Source: an uncultured Collinsella sp.
GTDB taxonomy: Bacteria > Actinomycetota > Coriobacteriia > Coriobacteriales > Coriobacteriaceae
Assembly (NCBI GenBank): GCA_900543615.1
Contig: UQSC01000012.1
Location: 1 to 29,869, forward strand
Direction of reading: 5' to 3'
DNA: 29,869 nucleotides
The position numbers and the translations under genes are program-made. Positions 22,717 through 29,869 of this stretch are shown here, in pieces (the first letter of the stretch is position 1; each line of letters opens with the position of its first letter). Below the pieces are notes generated by a model, which did no database searches, had not been told where the DNA came from, and worked only from the letters and a program-made list of their open reading frames with translations.

Positions 22717-23757
22717 TTGGTTCGACGTGGCTCGCATCCGCGACTTTCGGTGATCCTTGTGGTAGAAGGTTCGCCCAGCTATGCGATGCGTGCGCTCGAG
22801 AGTATCCAGAACCAAGACCTCTACGATTTGCAGATTGTCGTTGTCTGCCGCGATGCTGCGCCCGGTGTGCGCCATTCGCTTCAAGTTGCTGCCGACAGGG
22901 ACATCCATATTGATTTGATTGACGTCGAGGACGCGAAGCGCGGCGCTTGTCTTCGTGCCGGTTTTGCTGCCTCGCGTGGCTCTCAAATCATCGCTATGAA
23001 CGCCGATGAGTGGCTTGCTCCGCAGTCCCTTTCCAAGATGGTCGATATCGCGTGCGATACAGCGGCAGACATAGTGTTCCCCACGGTGTCGCTCGACCGC
23101 TATGATGCACATCGAGAGCGCCATTCGCGCGTCTTGGATGCTGCTCATATTTCCATTGATAGCAAATCTTCGATGGTGGCCGGGCTGCCTCAGTTGATTT
23201 TAGGCGGCCTAGTCGTTCAGACCTCTGGCGTGATGTATAGCCGTCCGCTGTTTGAGGCATGCCTTTTGTGCGACAAGGCGTTTCGCACAGTTGGGTTTAT
23301 GGCTTGTGCGCTCTCGCGGGCGCAGCGCGTCTCCGGCTGCGGCGACGCTTGTTTCCACGCGGCGGCACCTAAGCTTACAGATGCCTTTGATCCCACCATG
23401 TATGCCAAGGTATCCGATGACACCCGAGCGCTCGACGAGCTTGCGGACTCACTTTCGGAAGCAGATAGCGGTGGTCGGCTCAAGCTGGCAAGCCAAAAGT
23501 TCTACTTTGCCGGACTGGTCGCCTGCATCGAGAATTTGTGTCTGAGTCCGCATGGGGTGTCGTCAATCGAGCGTTCCGCCCGCATGCGTGATATGCTCGA
23601 TGCGCCTCGAACCCGTCAGATGGTCGCCGCGCTCAAGGACAACCATCGGGGACTCGGTCTGTTGTTTGGGCCGATTGCCAGTGCCAAGCCCGCGCGCTGC
23701 GTGATGTGTACGCATCTGGCAGCTTTTCTTAACCGGACGGGCGCAAAAACCGCCTAA
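22717..23757 (+). CDS. GT2-like glycosyltransferase family protein
   Basis: The 346-residue protein begins at TTG with GAGAGGA upstream. Residues 9-46 (RLSVILVVEGSPSYAMRALE, SIQNQDLYDLQIVVVCRD) match the start of a GT-A fold family 2 glycosyltransferase, and RGACLRAGFAASRGSQIIAMNADEW is the nucleotide-sugar region. The metal-binding DxD position reads N95-A-D97-E98, an atypical variant. The C-terminal half (from about 150) has no recognised acceptor motif and several cysteines, with no clear transmembrane helix. A role in cell-surface sugar transfer is possible; activity is uncertain because of the altered motif. Confidence 0.7.
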   Translation: MVRRGSHPRLSVILVVEGSPSYAMRALESIQNQDLYDLQIVVVCRDAAPGVRHSLQVAADRDIHIDLIDVEDAKRGACLRAGFAASRGSQIIAMNADEWLAPQSLSKMVDIACDTAADIVFPTVSLDRYDAHRERHSRVLDAAHISIDSKSSMVAGLPQLILGGLVVQTSGVMYSRPLFEACLLCDKAFRTVGFMACALSRAQRVSGCGDACFHAAAPKLTDAFDPTMYAKVSDDTRALDELADSLSEADSGGRLKLASQKFYFAGLVACIENLCLSPHGVSSIERSARMRDMLDAPRTRQMVAALKDNHRGLGLLFGPIASAKPARCVMCTHLAAFLNRTGAKTA

Positions 23758-23763
23758 ACGGCT

Positions 23764-23801
23764 CATTTCGAAACAAACTTGCATAGAATTGTTTCGAAAT
23801 G
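23764..23801. other. 13-bp-stem palindrome between the glycosyltransferase gene and argR
   Basis: CATTTCGAAACAA (23764-23776) pairs perfectly with TTGTTTCGAAATG (23789-23801), loop 12. Each arm contains the palindrome TTTCGAAA. A T-run is lacking, so it may be a weak terminator or a paired operator. Confidence 0.45.
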
Positions 23802-23841
23802 CGTTCTTATACACAAAAGCCTTCAAATAGCGTTAAACTAT

Positions 23842-23856
23842 TCAATCACTGATTGA
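23842..23856. promoter_or_regulatory. Palindrome TCAATCACTGATTGA upstream of argR, candidate operator
   Basis: A perfect 7-1-7 dyad lies 34 bases before the argR start, just after a TAAACT (-10-like) at 23834-23839. Its place suggests autoregulation, although it does not match the E. coli ARG-box closely. Confidence 0.4.
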
Positions 23857-23889
23857 TTGTCTCCGCCATCTTTTGGAGAGAGGGTTTGT

Positions 23890-24327
23890 ATGGCTAAAAA
23901 ACGCAATGGGCGCCAGGATGCCATTAGAGATATTGTTCGCAATAAGGACGTCCGTACGCAACGCGTGCTGGTCGATGAGCTCCGTGCCATGGGCTTTGAT
24001 TGCACGCAGGCGACTGTCTCTCGCGATATTGCCGACATGGGGCTGCGTAAGCTCCCTGAGGGCATCTATGTTCTGGCAGAGGACCTGCACCTGCAGCGTA
24101 TGGTTTCCGAGCTCGTAACGGGCGTTCTACGTACCGATAATCTGGTCATGATCAAGGCTCAGCCTGGCACGGCTTCCGGCATCGCCGCCGCCGTTGATGC
24201 GGCAGAGTTGCCCGATGTGCTTGGCTCGCTTGCCGGCAACGATACGATTTTGGTTATTGCCCAGACGGCCGAGGACGGCGAGCGTCTCGAGGCGCTGATC
24301 AATAAGCTGAGCAATTCTCGCAAGTAG
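23890..24327 (+). CDS. argR: Arginine repressor
   Basis: Starting at the ATG at 23890 (GGAGAG upstream) gives 145 residues, the usual ArgR size; an in-frame ORF extends to 23857 but lacks a signal. The N-terminal winged HTH includes CTQATVSRDIADMGLRKL (38-55). The C-terminal hexamerisation and arginine-binding domain has PGTASGIAAAVDAAEL (92-107) and GNDTILVIA (116-124). It senses arginine and controls arginine biosynthesis or deiminase genes. No arginine pathway genes are adjacent, although carbamate kinase at 5624 is a conceivable distant target. Confidence 0.94.
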   Translation: MAKKRNGRQDAIRDIVRNKDVRTQRVLVDELRAMGFDCTQATVSRDIADMGLRKLPEGIYVLAEDLHLQRMVSELVTGVLRTDNLVMIKAQPGTASGIAAAVDAAELPDVLGSLAGNDTILVIAQTAEDGERLEALINKLSNSRK

Positions 24328-24378
24328 GCGTGCGGGTCGTACGCTCGGCACTGTGCGCGCTGACATCGTGGCTTGTAA

Positions 24379-24412
24379 GGGGTATCGACGTTGGTCGGTA
24401 CCCCCTTTTTTT
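24379..24412 (+). terminator. Intrinsic terminator after argR
   Basis: GGGGTATCGAC (24379-24389) pairs with GTCGGTACCCC (24394-24404), one T-G pair, loop GTTG, then seven T from 24406. Confidence 0.93.
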
Positions 24413-24443
24413 GTTTGCCGGTATAAAGAACGCTCACCAGGTC

Positions 24444-24494
24444 GCTTTAAACTAAAAGGCTTCCGAGCAGTTTAATAAGCTGCTCGGGGGCCTT
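24444..24494 (-). terminator. Intrinsic terminator for the leftward penicillin-binding protein gene
   Basis: On the minus strand a 15-bp stem (24480-24494 with 24456-24470, two wobble or mismatched pairs, 9-base loop) is followed by TTTAGTTT. It lies 24 bases past the gene end and faces the argR terminator. Confidence 0.8.
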
Positions 24495-24517
24495 GTTGCT
24501 TATGGCCGGATGAATTT

Positions 24518-26716
24518 CTAGTCGACCGTATCGTCAGGCGTGGGCGAGGGATCGGGAGTGGGCGTAGGCGTAGGCGTAGGCGTGCCGCCATCGCCGCCGG
24601 TCGAACCACCAGTGGAGCCGCCCGTCGAGCCACCGGTCGTACCGGTGCCGCCGGTGGTGTCGCCGCCCGTGGTCTCGGTGGTCGTGGTCGTCGTGGTAGT
24701 CGTTGTGGTGGTTTCCTCTTCGTCCTCGTTCTCGTCCTTGTCGTCGTTCTCCGTCTTCTTGGTGTTGTTGGTGCCGTAGAACTTCCAGACGCTGTTGTTC
24801 TTGTAGGTGGGCGCCGTTCCGGTCGCAAACTCCTCGCGTTCGGTACCGGTCAGAACGGTGTTCATAAACCGCTTAAAGACAGGCAGGTTGGTGCTGTCGC
24901 CCAGCAGGTCCGTGCCGTATTTTTGGATGGGGATCTCGCCCGCGGAATAGCCGGTCCACAGGGCGCACGCCAGCTGCGGGGTATAGCCGCAGAACCACAG
25001 GTTAGTGGTGTTGTCGGTGGTGCCCGTTTTGCCGGCATAGGGCTGGTTGACGCTCAGGGCGCCAGCAGCACCCGTACCGCCGCCCTGCATGACGCCGGAC
25101 AGAACATCGGTGACCGCGGCGGCCTCGCCCTCGGTAAGCACCTGTGAGGGATTGTCGGTGTGCTGGTACAGCACCGAACCGGTACGAGAGTCAATCTCGG
25201 TGATGGCGATCGGCTGGCGATAGTAGCCGCCGTTGGCAAACGTCGCGTAGGCGGCGGCCATCTCGAGCGGCGAGATCGAGCCGGTGCCGAGCGTCATGAC
25301 GGGAACGTCCTCGATGTTGTCCTTGGCGGGATCGATGCCGAGCTTTTTGACGAGCGAGATGATCTTGCTGTTGCCGACGGCTTCCGCCACCTGGATGTAG
25401 CCGGTGTTGGAGGAGTATGCCGTCGCCTGCTTAAGCGTGATGTTGCCATAGCTATGGTTGGCGTAGTTTTGGACCTCGGTCGTGGTGCCCTTGGCCTTGA
25501 GCGGCGAGTTGCAGTTGAGGGTGACGTTGGGGTTCATGCCGTTTTGGATGGCAGTTGCCAGCGTAAAGGCCTTAAAGGTGGAGCCGACGGGACGCTTGGC
25601 CGTGGCATGGTTTACGTGGTTCTCGTCGGCGTTGTAGTCGTAGCCGCCCACCATGCACTTGATGTAGCCGGTCTTGGGGTCGACGACGACCATGCCCATG
25701 TCCAGGCCGTCGAGCGAGAGCGTGTCGAGCTGCTCGCGGACGGCATTCTCTGCCACCTGCTGCATCGTGGGGTCGATGGTGGTCTTGACGGTCAAGCCGC
25801 CCTTAAAGAGCACGTCGGTCGAGAACTCCTGCTCCAGCAGCTGCTTAACATAGGCGACAAAGTAGGGCTGCGAGTATACGTCGACGCCGCTGCCCGAGAT
25901 TTCGGTCACGTTGAGGGTGATGGGCTCGGCCTGTGCGGCATCGTGCTCCTCCTGCGTAATGTGGCCCAGGCGCAGCATGTTGTCGAGGACCTTGTTGCGA
26001 CGGGACAGCGCCAGGTCGGGGTTGACCGTGGGGTCGTACTGCGAGGGCGAGTTGGGAAGGCCGATCAACAGCGCGGCCTCGCTCAGGGTGAGGTCTGCGG
26101 CGCTCTTGGACAGGTAGGTCTCGGCGGCGGCCTCAATACCGTAGGCGCCGTGGCCGTAATAGATGGTGTTGAGGTACATCATGAGGATCTCGTCTTTGGA
26201 GTACATATCCTCCATCTTGACGGCGATGTAGGCCTCGCGCACTTTACGCTCGATGGTCGAGTCGAACTGCTCCTCCTGCAGGATGGTGTTGCGCACCAGC
26301 TGCTGGGTGATAGTCGAGGCGCCTTCGTGTCCGCCGCCGAGGGTTGCCACCGCAGCACGCGCGATGCCCCACAGGTCGATACCGCCGTGCTCGTAGAAGC
26401 GCTCGTCCTCGACGTCAACGGTGCCCTGCAGCACGTAGGGGGAGACCTCGTCCTTGGTGATGGACTTGCGGTTTTGCGTGTAGAAGCTCGCGATCTTGTT
26501 GCCGTTGCAGTCGACGATCTCGGTGGGCTCGCTCACCAGATACGCGTTGGCGTCGGTGTAGTCGGGCAGATCGGACAGCCAGCGGTTGACGTTGCCGACC
26601 ATGCCGATGCCAAATGCCACGCCCGCGATAAGCAAAAAGCCCAAAAACGAGAGCAGGATTATGGGCAGGGCATGCGTCTTTGAACGGCTGCGTCCCTGTC
26701 GTTGGCGAGGACCCAT
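24518..26716 (-). CDS. Class A penicillin-binding protein (transglycosylase/transpeptidase)
   Basis: This bifunctional peptidoglycan synthase is anchored by one helix (about 17-40). GT51 domain: catalytic glutamate E103 in VEDERFYEHGG, then GASTITQQLVRN (132-143) and ERKVREAYIA. Transpeptidase domain: S379xxK382 in RPVGSTFKAF, SxN as SSN at 435-437, KTG at 563-565. Start is ATG 26716 with GGAGGT, giving 732 residues; the frame extends 41 codons further without a better signal. Residues about 655-732 form a low-complexity tail: acidic, twelve threonines, TGG/STGG repeats, then a Pro-Thr run. Such tails occur in PBP1a/PonA-like proteins of Gram-positive bacteria. Confidence 0.95.
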   Translation of the reverse strand: MGPRQRQGRSRSKTHALPIILLSFLGFLLIAGVAFGIGMVGNVNRWLSDLPDYTDANAYLVSEPTEIVDCNGNKIASFYTQNRKSITKDEVSPYVLQGTVDVEDERFYEHGGIDLWGIARAAVATLGGGHEGASTITQQLVRNTILQEEQFDSTIERKVREAYIAVKMEDMYSKDEILMMYLNTIYYGHGAYGIEAAAETYLSKSAADLTLSEAALLIGLPNSPSQYDPTVNPDLALSRRNKVLDNMLRLGHITQEEHDAAQAEPITLNVTEISGSGVDVYSQPYFVAYVKQLLEQEFSTDVLFKGGLTVKTTIDPTMQQVAENAVREQLDTLSLDGLDMGMVVVDPKTGYIKCMVGGYDYNADENHVNHATAKRPVGSTFKAFTLATAIQNGMNPNVTLNCNSPLKAKGTTTEVQNYANHSYGNITLKQATAYSSNTGYIQVAEAVGNSKIISLVKKLGIDPAKDNIEDVPVMTLGTGSISPLEMAAAYATFANGGYYRQPIAITEIDSRTGSVLYQHTDNPSQVLTEGEAAAVTDVLSGVMQGGGTGAAGALSVNQPYAGKTGTTDNTTNLWFCGYTPQLACALWTGYSAGEIPIQKYGTDLLGDSTNLPVFKRFMNTVLTGTEREEFATGTAPTYKNNSVWKFYGTNNTKKTENDDKDENEDEEETTTTTTTTTTTTETTGGDTTGGTGTTGGSTGGSTGGSTGGDGGTPTPTPTPTPDPSPTPDDTVD
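24541..24720 (-). repeat. Low-complexity microsatellite-like coding tract of the penicillin-binding protein tail
   Basis: Short tandem units (GTAGGC-like 6-mers near 24558-24580, GGAGCC/GGTCGA-like 9- to 12-mers, then GTGGTC runs) encode the Pro-Thr, STGG and poly-Thr segments. Such tracts can change length by slippage. Confidence 0.75.
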
Positions 26717-26878
26717 ATATTGACCTCCAGGTATGTCGTGCCGGACGGTGGATGTGCCGTCGGGGCAGGATGGACATAAGTTATTACACGATAAACCAAA
26801 CGGGGCGCGCGATGCCTCGTGTATGCTGGAAGACGGCATTTTTCAGAGTGAATGCATACCTTGGTAAGGAGTTTGTCG

Positions 26879-28837
26879 ATGGCGATTCGGACGATGGGGC
26901 CGAGCGGACAATACGAGACTGGATTGGATGCTGCTGGTGCGGCGCTGCCCGAGTTGCTGGCGCCGGCGGGCGGGCTCGACCAGATGCTTGCGGCCATCGC
27001 CGCGGGTGCCGATGCCATCTATGCGGGGTTGGGCGGCTTTAACGCCCGTGTGAGCGCCCATGGCTTTACGGATAACGAGTTTGCGCGCGGCTGCGCCGTG
27101 GCGCATGCCCATGGCGTGCGTGTGTACGTAACACTCAACGTGTTCGTGTTTGACGATGAGCTGTCCGATGCGGTGGCGCTGGGAGCTCATGCACTGGAGC
27201 TGGGCGCCGATGCTCTGATTGTGGCCGATGCCGGGTTGGCCTGCGCGCTGAGCGCGGCGATTCCCGGGGTCGAGATTCACCTGTCTACGCAGGCGGGCGT
27301 TCACAGCGAAGGCGCCGTGCGGCTTGCCGCCGATGAGCTGGGGGTCGAGCGTGTGACGACGGCGCGCGAGCTGACGGTCGACGAGATTGCGGCGCTATGT
27401 GCCACGGGCGTGCCCATCGAGGTATTCTGCCACGGTGCGATTTGCATCGGTTATTCTGGGGCGTGCGAGTTCTCGGCCCTGCGGCGTGGACGCTCGGCGA
27501 TGCGCGGCGACTGCACGCAGCCGTGCCGTCTGGCGTACGACCTGGTGGACGAGGCGGGGCAGAGCGTTGTCGCCGTCGAGGGAGATCGCCTGCTGTGCCC
27601 GCGTGACTATCTGGGTATTGCGCATCTGCCCGAGCTTGTAGATGCCGGCGTGGCGTCGCTCAAGATCGAGGGGCGCATGAAGAACCCCGATTACGTATTC
27701 AACGTGGTGCGGGTGTGGCGCCGGGCACTCGATATGCTGCGCGACGGCGCGTGGGACCCCGATGTCGTGGAAGAGCTTGAACGCGAGCTGGGAAGGTCGT
27801 TTAACCGTGGGTTTACCGATGCGTACCTGCGAGGGCGTTCGGGTGCCGAGCTGATGAGCTTTGAGCGCGCAATTAACCAGGGCGTGCGCGTGGGGCGTTT
27901 GGTCGCTGTGGGCCACGAAGAGGTGACCGTTGAGCTCGACGCCGCCGTGGCGGCGGGTGACACGCTCGAGATCCGGTTCTATCCGGGTGTCGACGCGCGT
28001 CCCGATGTGCCCAAGCGCTGGCCGCAGGTGCCCTGCCCGGTGGATGCCGCAGCGGGGAAGCGCGTCGTCGTGCATTGCAAGCGTAAGGTGGACGCGGGCT
28101 GCGAGGTGTACCTGATTCGCAGCGCCGGCGTGTTGGATCAGACGGCGGCGGTGTTGGAGCGCATGCGGGCCGAGGCGGATGCGATTGCGCCCGTTGCGCG
28201 TGCCGTTGAGGTGCTGCCCTTTGAGGGCGTTGCGGTGGATGGCGGTGCATCGACGGAGTTGGTGGAGTGCGCGGTTCCCACTCGCATGGTTTTTGCTTGG
28301 CAGCTGATGGATGCCGACCCGTGCGGAGAACTCGATTTGTCCGACGCCGTTGTGGTGCTTGACGAGGTGTGCCGCGCGAGTGACGCTGACTGGACCCGCT
28401 CACTGATGCAGCGTGCCGGGCGCGTCGTCTGCCGCAACCTGGGACAGGTGGTGATCGCTCGCGAGCTGGGCGTGACGTTTGACGTGGCGGCGCCGGTGTT
28501 CTGCGCGAATCGGGCCACGCTTACCTGGCTGCGCGGACTCGGTGCGGGGCGGGTGTACTTGCCGGCCGAGTTGCTCGGCAATGATGCGGAGCGTATTGCC
28601 GAACTGGCTGCTGAACCCGGCGTCTTGGGTCCGGTCGACGCCGACCGTCCCGAGCTTATGGTGTGCGAGCACTGCCTGCTGACCGCCGAGGGCGTCTGCG
28701 CCACCGATGCGACGGGACAGGTTCGTTGCCGCGACTGCTTGCGTCGTCGGCAGGTACGCTATCTGGTCGAGCGTGACGGTACACGTCTGCCAGTTGCCAT
28801 TGACGCATGCGGCAGGACGAGGATTTTCCTGTCGTAG
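26879..28837 (+). CDS. Peptidase U32 family protein
   Basis: The ATG at 26879 follows AAGGAG by 7 bases and gives 652 residues; an upstream ATG at 26852 lacks a site. The U32 barrel begins LPELLAPAGGLDQMLAAIAA, GADAIYAGLGGFNAR. The cysteine signature is EVFCHGAICIGYSGACEFS and RGDCTQPCRLAYDL, followed by LVDAGVASLKIEGRMKNPDY. The C-terminus has a CxxC pair arrangement (C596, C599, C617, C620) like a small zinc ribbon. Relatives include RlhA and TrhP, which hydroxylate 23S rRNA or tRNA using prephenate and an iron-sulfur centre, so RNA modification is likelier than proteolysis. Divergent from the penicillin-binding protein gene. Confidence 0.9.
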   Translation: MAIRTMGPSGQYETGLDAAGAALPELLAPAGGLDQMLAAIAAGADAIYAGLGGFNARVSAHGFTDNEFARGCAVAHAHGVRVYVTLNVFVFDDELSDAVALGAHALELGADALIVADAGLACALSAAIPGVEIHLSTQAGVHSEGAVRLAADELGVERVTTARELTVDEIAALCATGVPIEVFCHGAICIGYSGACEFSALRRGRSAMRGDCTQPCRLAYDLVDEAGQSVVAVEGDRLLCPRDYLGIAHLPELVDAGVASLKIEGRMKNPDYVFNVVRVWRRALDMLRDGAWDPDVVEELERELGRSFNRGFTDAYLRGRSGAELMSFERAINQGVRVGRLVAVGHEEVTVELDAAVAAGDTLEIRFYPGVDARPDVPKRWPQVPCPVDAAAGKRVVVHCKRKVDAGCEVYLIRSAGVLDQTAAVLERMRAEADAIAPVARAVEVLPFEGVAVDGGASTELVECAVPTRMVFAWQLMDADPCGELDLSDAVVVLDEVCRASDADWTRSLMQRAGRVVCRNLGQVVIARELGVTFDVAAPVFCANRATLTWLRGLGAGRVYLPAELLGNDAERIAELAAEPGVLGPVDADRPELMVCEHCLLTAEGVCATDATGQVRCRDCLRRRQVRYLVERDGTRLPVAIDACGRTRIFLS

Positions 28838-28885
28838 GTGCTGCGTCGCGTCAGTTTGTTATCATAAGAGAGTTTATGGACTTCC

Positions 28886-28912
28886 AGCACCGCCGTTTTC
28901 GGCGAGGGTGCT
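28886..28912 (+). other. Leader hairpin upstream of tyrS
   Basis: AGCACC/GGTGCT with inner GCCG-TTTT-CGGC and a GAG bulge lies 8 bases before the ribosome binding site. No T-box specifier or antiterminator motif was recognised, so a role is unknown. Confidence 0.4.
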
Positions 28913-28933
28913 ATAGCAAAAGGAGGATACCCA

Positions 28934-29842
28934 ATGCTGTCTGTTGACGAGCAAATGCGTATCATCACCTCGGGCGCCGCGCAGATCGTTCCCGAGGCCG
29001 ACCTTCGCAAGAAGCTTGAGAAGGGCGAGCCCCTCAACATCAAGCTCGGCGTCGACCCCACCAGCCCCGACCTGCACCTGGGCCACGCCGTGCCGCTGCG
29101 CAAGATGCGTCAGTTCCAGGACCTGGGCCACAACGTCACCCTCATCATCGGCAACGGCACCGCGCTGATCGGCGACCCTTCGGGCAAGAATTCCACCCGT
29201 CCGCAGCTTTCGCAGGAGCAGATCGAGGCCAATGCCGAGACCTATGTGAGCCAGGCCATGAAGATCCTGGATCCCGAGAAGACCACCATCGTGCACAACG
29301 GCGACTGGATTCTTTCGATGGACCTGGCCGGCCTGCTGCAGGTATGCTCCAAGTTCACCGTCGCCCGCATCCTTGAGCGCGACGACTTTACTAAGCGCTA
29401 CCAGTCTCAGACGCCGATCGCCCTGCACGAGTTCCTGTACCCCGTGATGCAGGCCTTCGACTCCGTTCAGATCAAGGCCGACGTGGAGATGGGCGGCACC
29501 GACCAGCTCTTCAACCTGCTCGCCGGCCGCGAGCTCATGGAGAAGATGGGCATGGAGCCGCAGATCGCGCTCACCATGCCGCTGCTCGAGGGCACCGATG
29601 GCGTGCGCAAGATGTCCAAGTCCTATGGCAACTACATCGGCCTGACCGACGCGCCCAAGGATATGTTCGGCAAGACTATGTCCATCCCCGATGAGATGAT
29701 CGGCAAGTACTATCGTCTGGCCAGCTCGCTCACCCCGGCCGAGGTCGACAAGATCGACGCTGCTCTGGCCGACGGCTCTGCCGATCCCTACGAGCTCAAG
29801 CGCGCTCTGGGTCGCGACCTGTGCGACACCTACCACGGCGCC
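28934..29842 (+). CDS. tyrS: Tyrosyl-tRNA synthetase, 3' truncated by contig end
   Basis: ATG follows AGGAGG. The class I catalytic domain is present: LGVDPTSPDLHLGHAVPLRK with HLGH at 48-51, GDPSGKNSTR, and the KMSKS loop at 226-230 (GVRKMSKSYGN). About 303 codons are native; the C-terminal S4-like tRNA-binding domain is missing. After 29842 the sequence is a mirror copy of the preceding 27 bases, so the open frame continuing to the edge is not real protein sequence. Confidence 0.93.
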
Positions 29843-29869
29843 GGCGCCGTGGTAGGTGTCGCACAGGTC
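29816..29869. repeat. Perfect 54-bp fold-back palindrome at contig end (artefact)
   Basis: Bases 29816-29842 and 29843-29869 are exact reverse complements with no loop, ending exactly at the contig edge and pivoting on GGCGCCGGCGCC within tyrS. Such a structure inside a conserved coding region is best explained by a chimeric read or assembly fold-back. Confidence 0.93.

Noticed and set aside
25160..26683. 507-codon rightward frame opposite the penicillin-binding protein gene
   Set aside because: The sense strand has complete GT51 and transpeptidase motifs; this frame shows shadow-type composition and no domain.
28838..28933. T-box riboswitch before tyrS
   Set aside because: The leader is under 100 bases and shows only one hairpin; no T-box consensus or terminator/antiterminator pair.

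Overview
The window looks like a contig from a gut actinobacterium of the class Coriobacteriia, most likely Collinsella or a close relative. I infer this from the high G+C coding sequence, the strongly GC-ending codons, the protein character and the combination of a selenium/purine catabolic cluster with an actinobacterial-type spc/alpha ribosomal operon. I could not run a database search, so the genus is an inference. Both contig ends carry artefacts. Bases 1-47 are an Illumina Nextera i7 adapter (P7 tail, index, Tn5 mosaic end), and the last 54 bases are a perfect fold-back palindrome that ends tyrS artificially.

Region 1 (48-11477) is catabolic. After a partial leftward gene of unknown function comes a leftward YheO-type PAS/HTH regulator. 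Divergent from it is a rightward set: ygeX (diaminopropionate ammonia-lyase), ygeY (M20 hydrolase), ygeW (knotted carbamoyltransferase), arcC (carbamate kinase) and an intrinsic terminator. Then follow a MobA-like nucleotidyltransferase (mocA/ygfJ type), a dihydropyrimidinase/hydantoinase, leftward yqeC, and rightward yqeB and xdhC. This is the gene set associated with selenium-dependent molybdenum hydroxylases and anaerobic purine/urate breakdown. Ring opening by the hydantoinase, phosphorolysis by YgeW, ATP capture by carbamate kinase and pyruvate plus ammonia from YgeX form a plausible energy-yielding route. The hydroxylase subunits, ssnA, ygfK and selD are not in the window.

Region 2 (11478-21695) is the spc and alpha ribosomal operons: rplE, rpsN (zinc type), rpsH, rplF, rplR, rpsE, rpmD, rplO, secY, adk, map, infA, rpmJ, rpsM, rpsK, rpsD, rpoA, rplQ, closed by a textbook UUCG terminator. 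The operon starts abruptly at rplE. The usual upstream S10-type genes through rplX are absent and the catabolic cluster sits there instead, separated by a 311-base gap with a 21-bp-stem palindrome and a promoter. A second large nested palindrome lies between map and infA, and smaller hairpins punctuate several other junctions.

Region 3 (21731-29869) holds housekeeping and envelope genes: truA, a GT2-like glycosyltransferase, argR, a leftward class A penicillin-binding protein with a long low-complexity tail, a U32 peptidase-family protein, and the 5' part of tyrS. No tRNA, rRNA, CRISPR array, IS element or prophage gene was seen.
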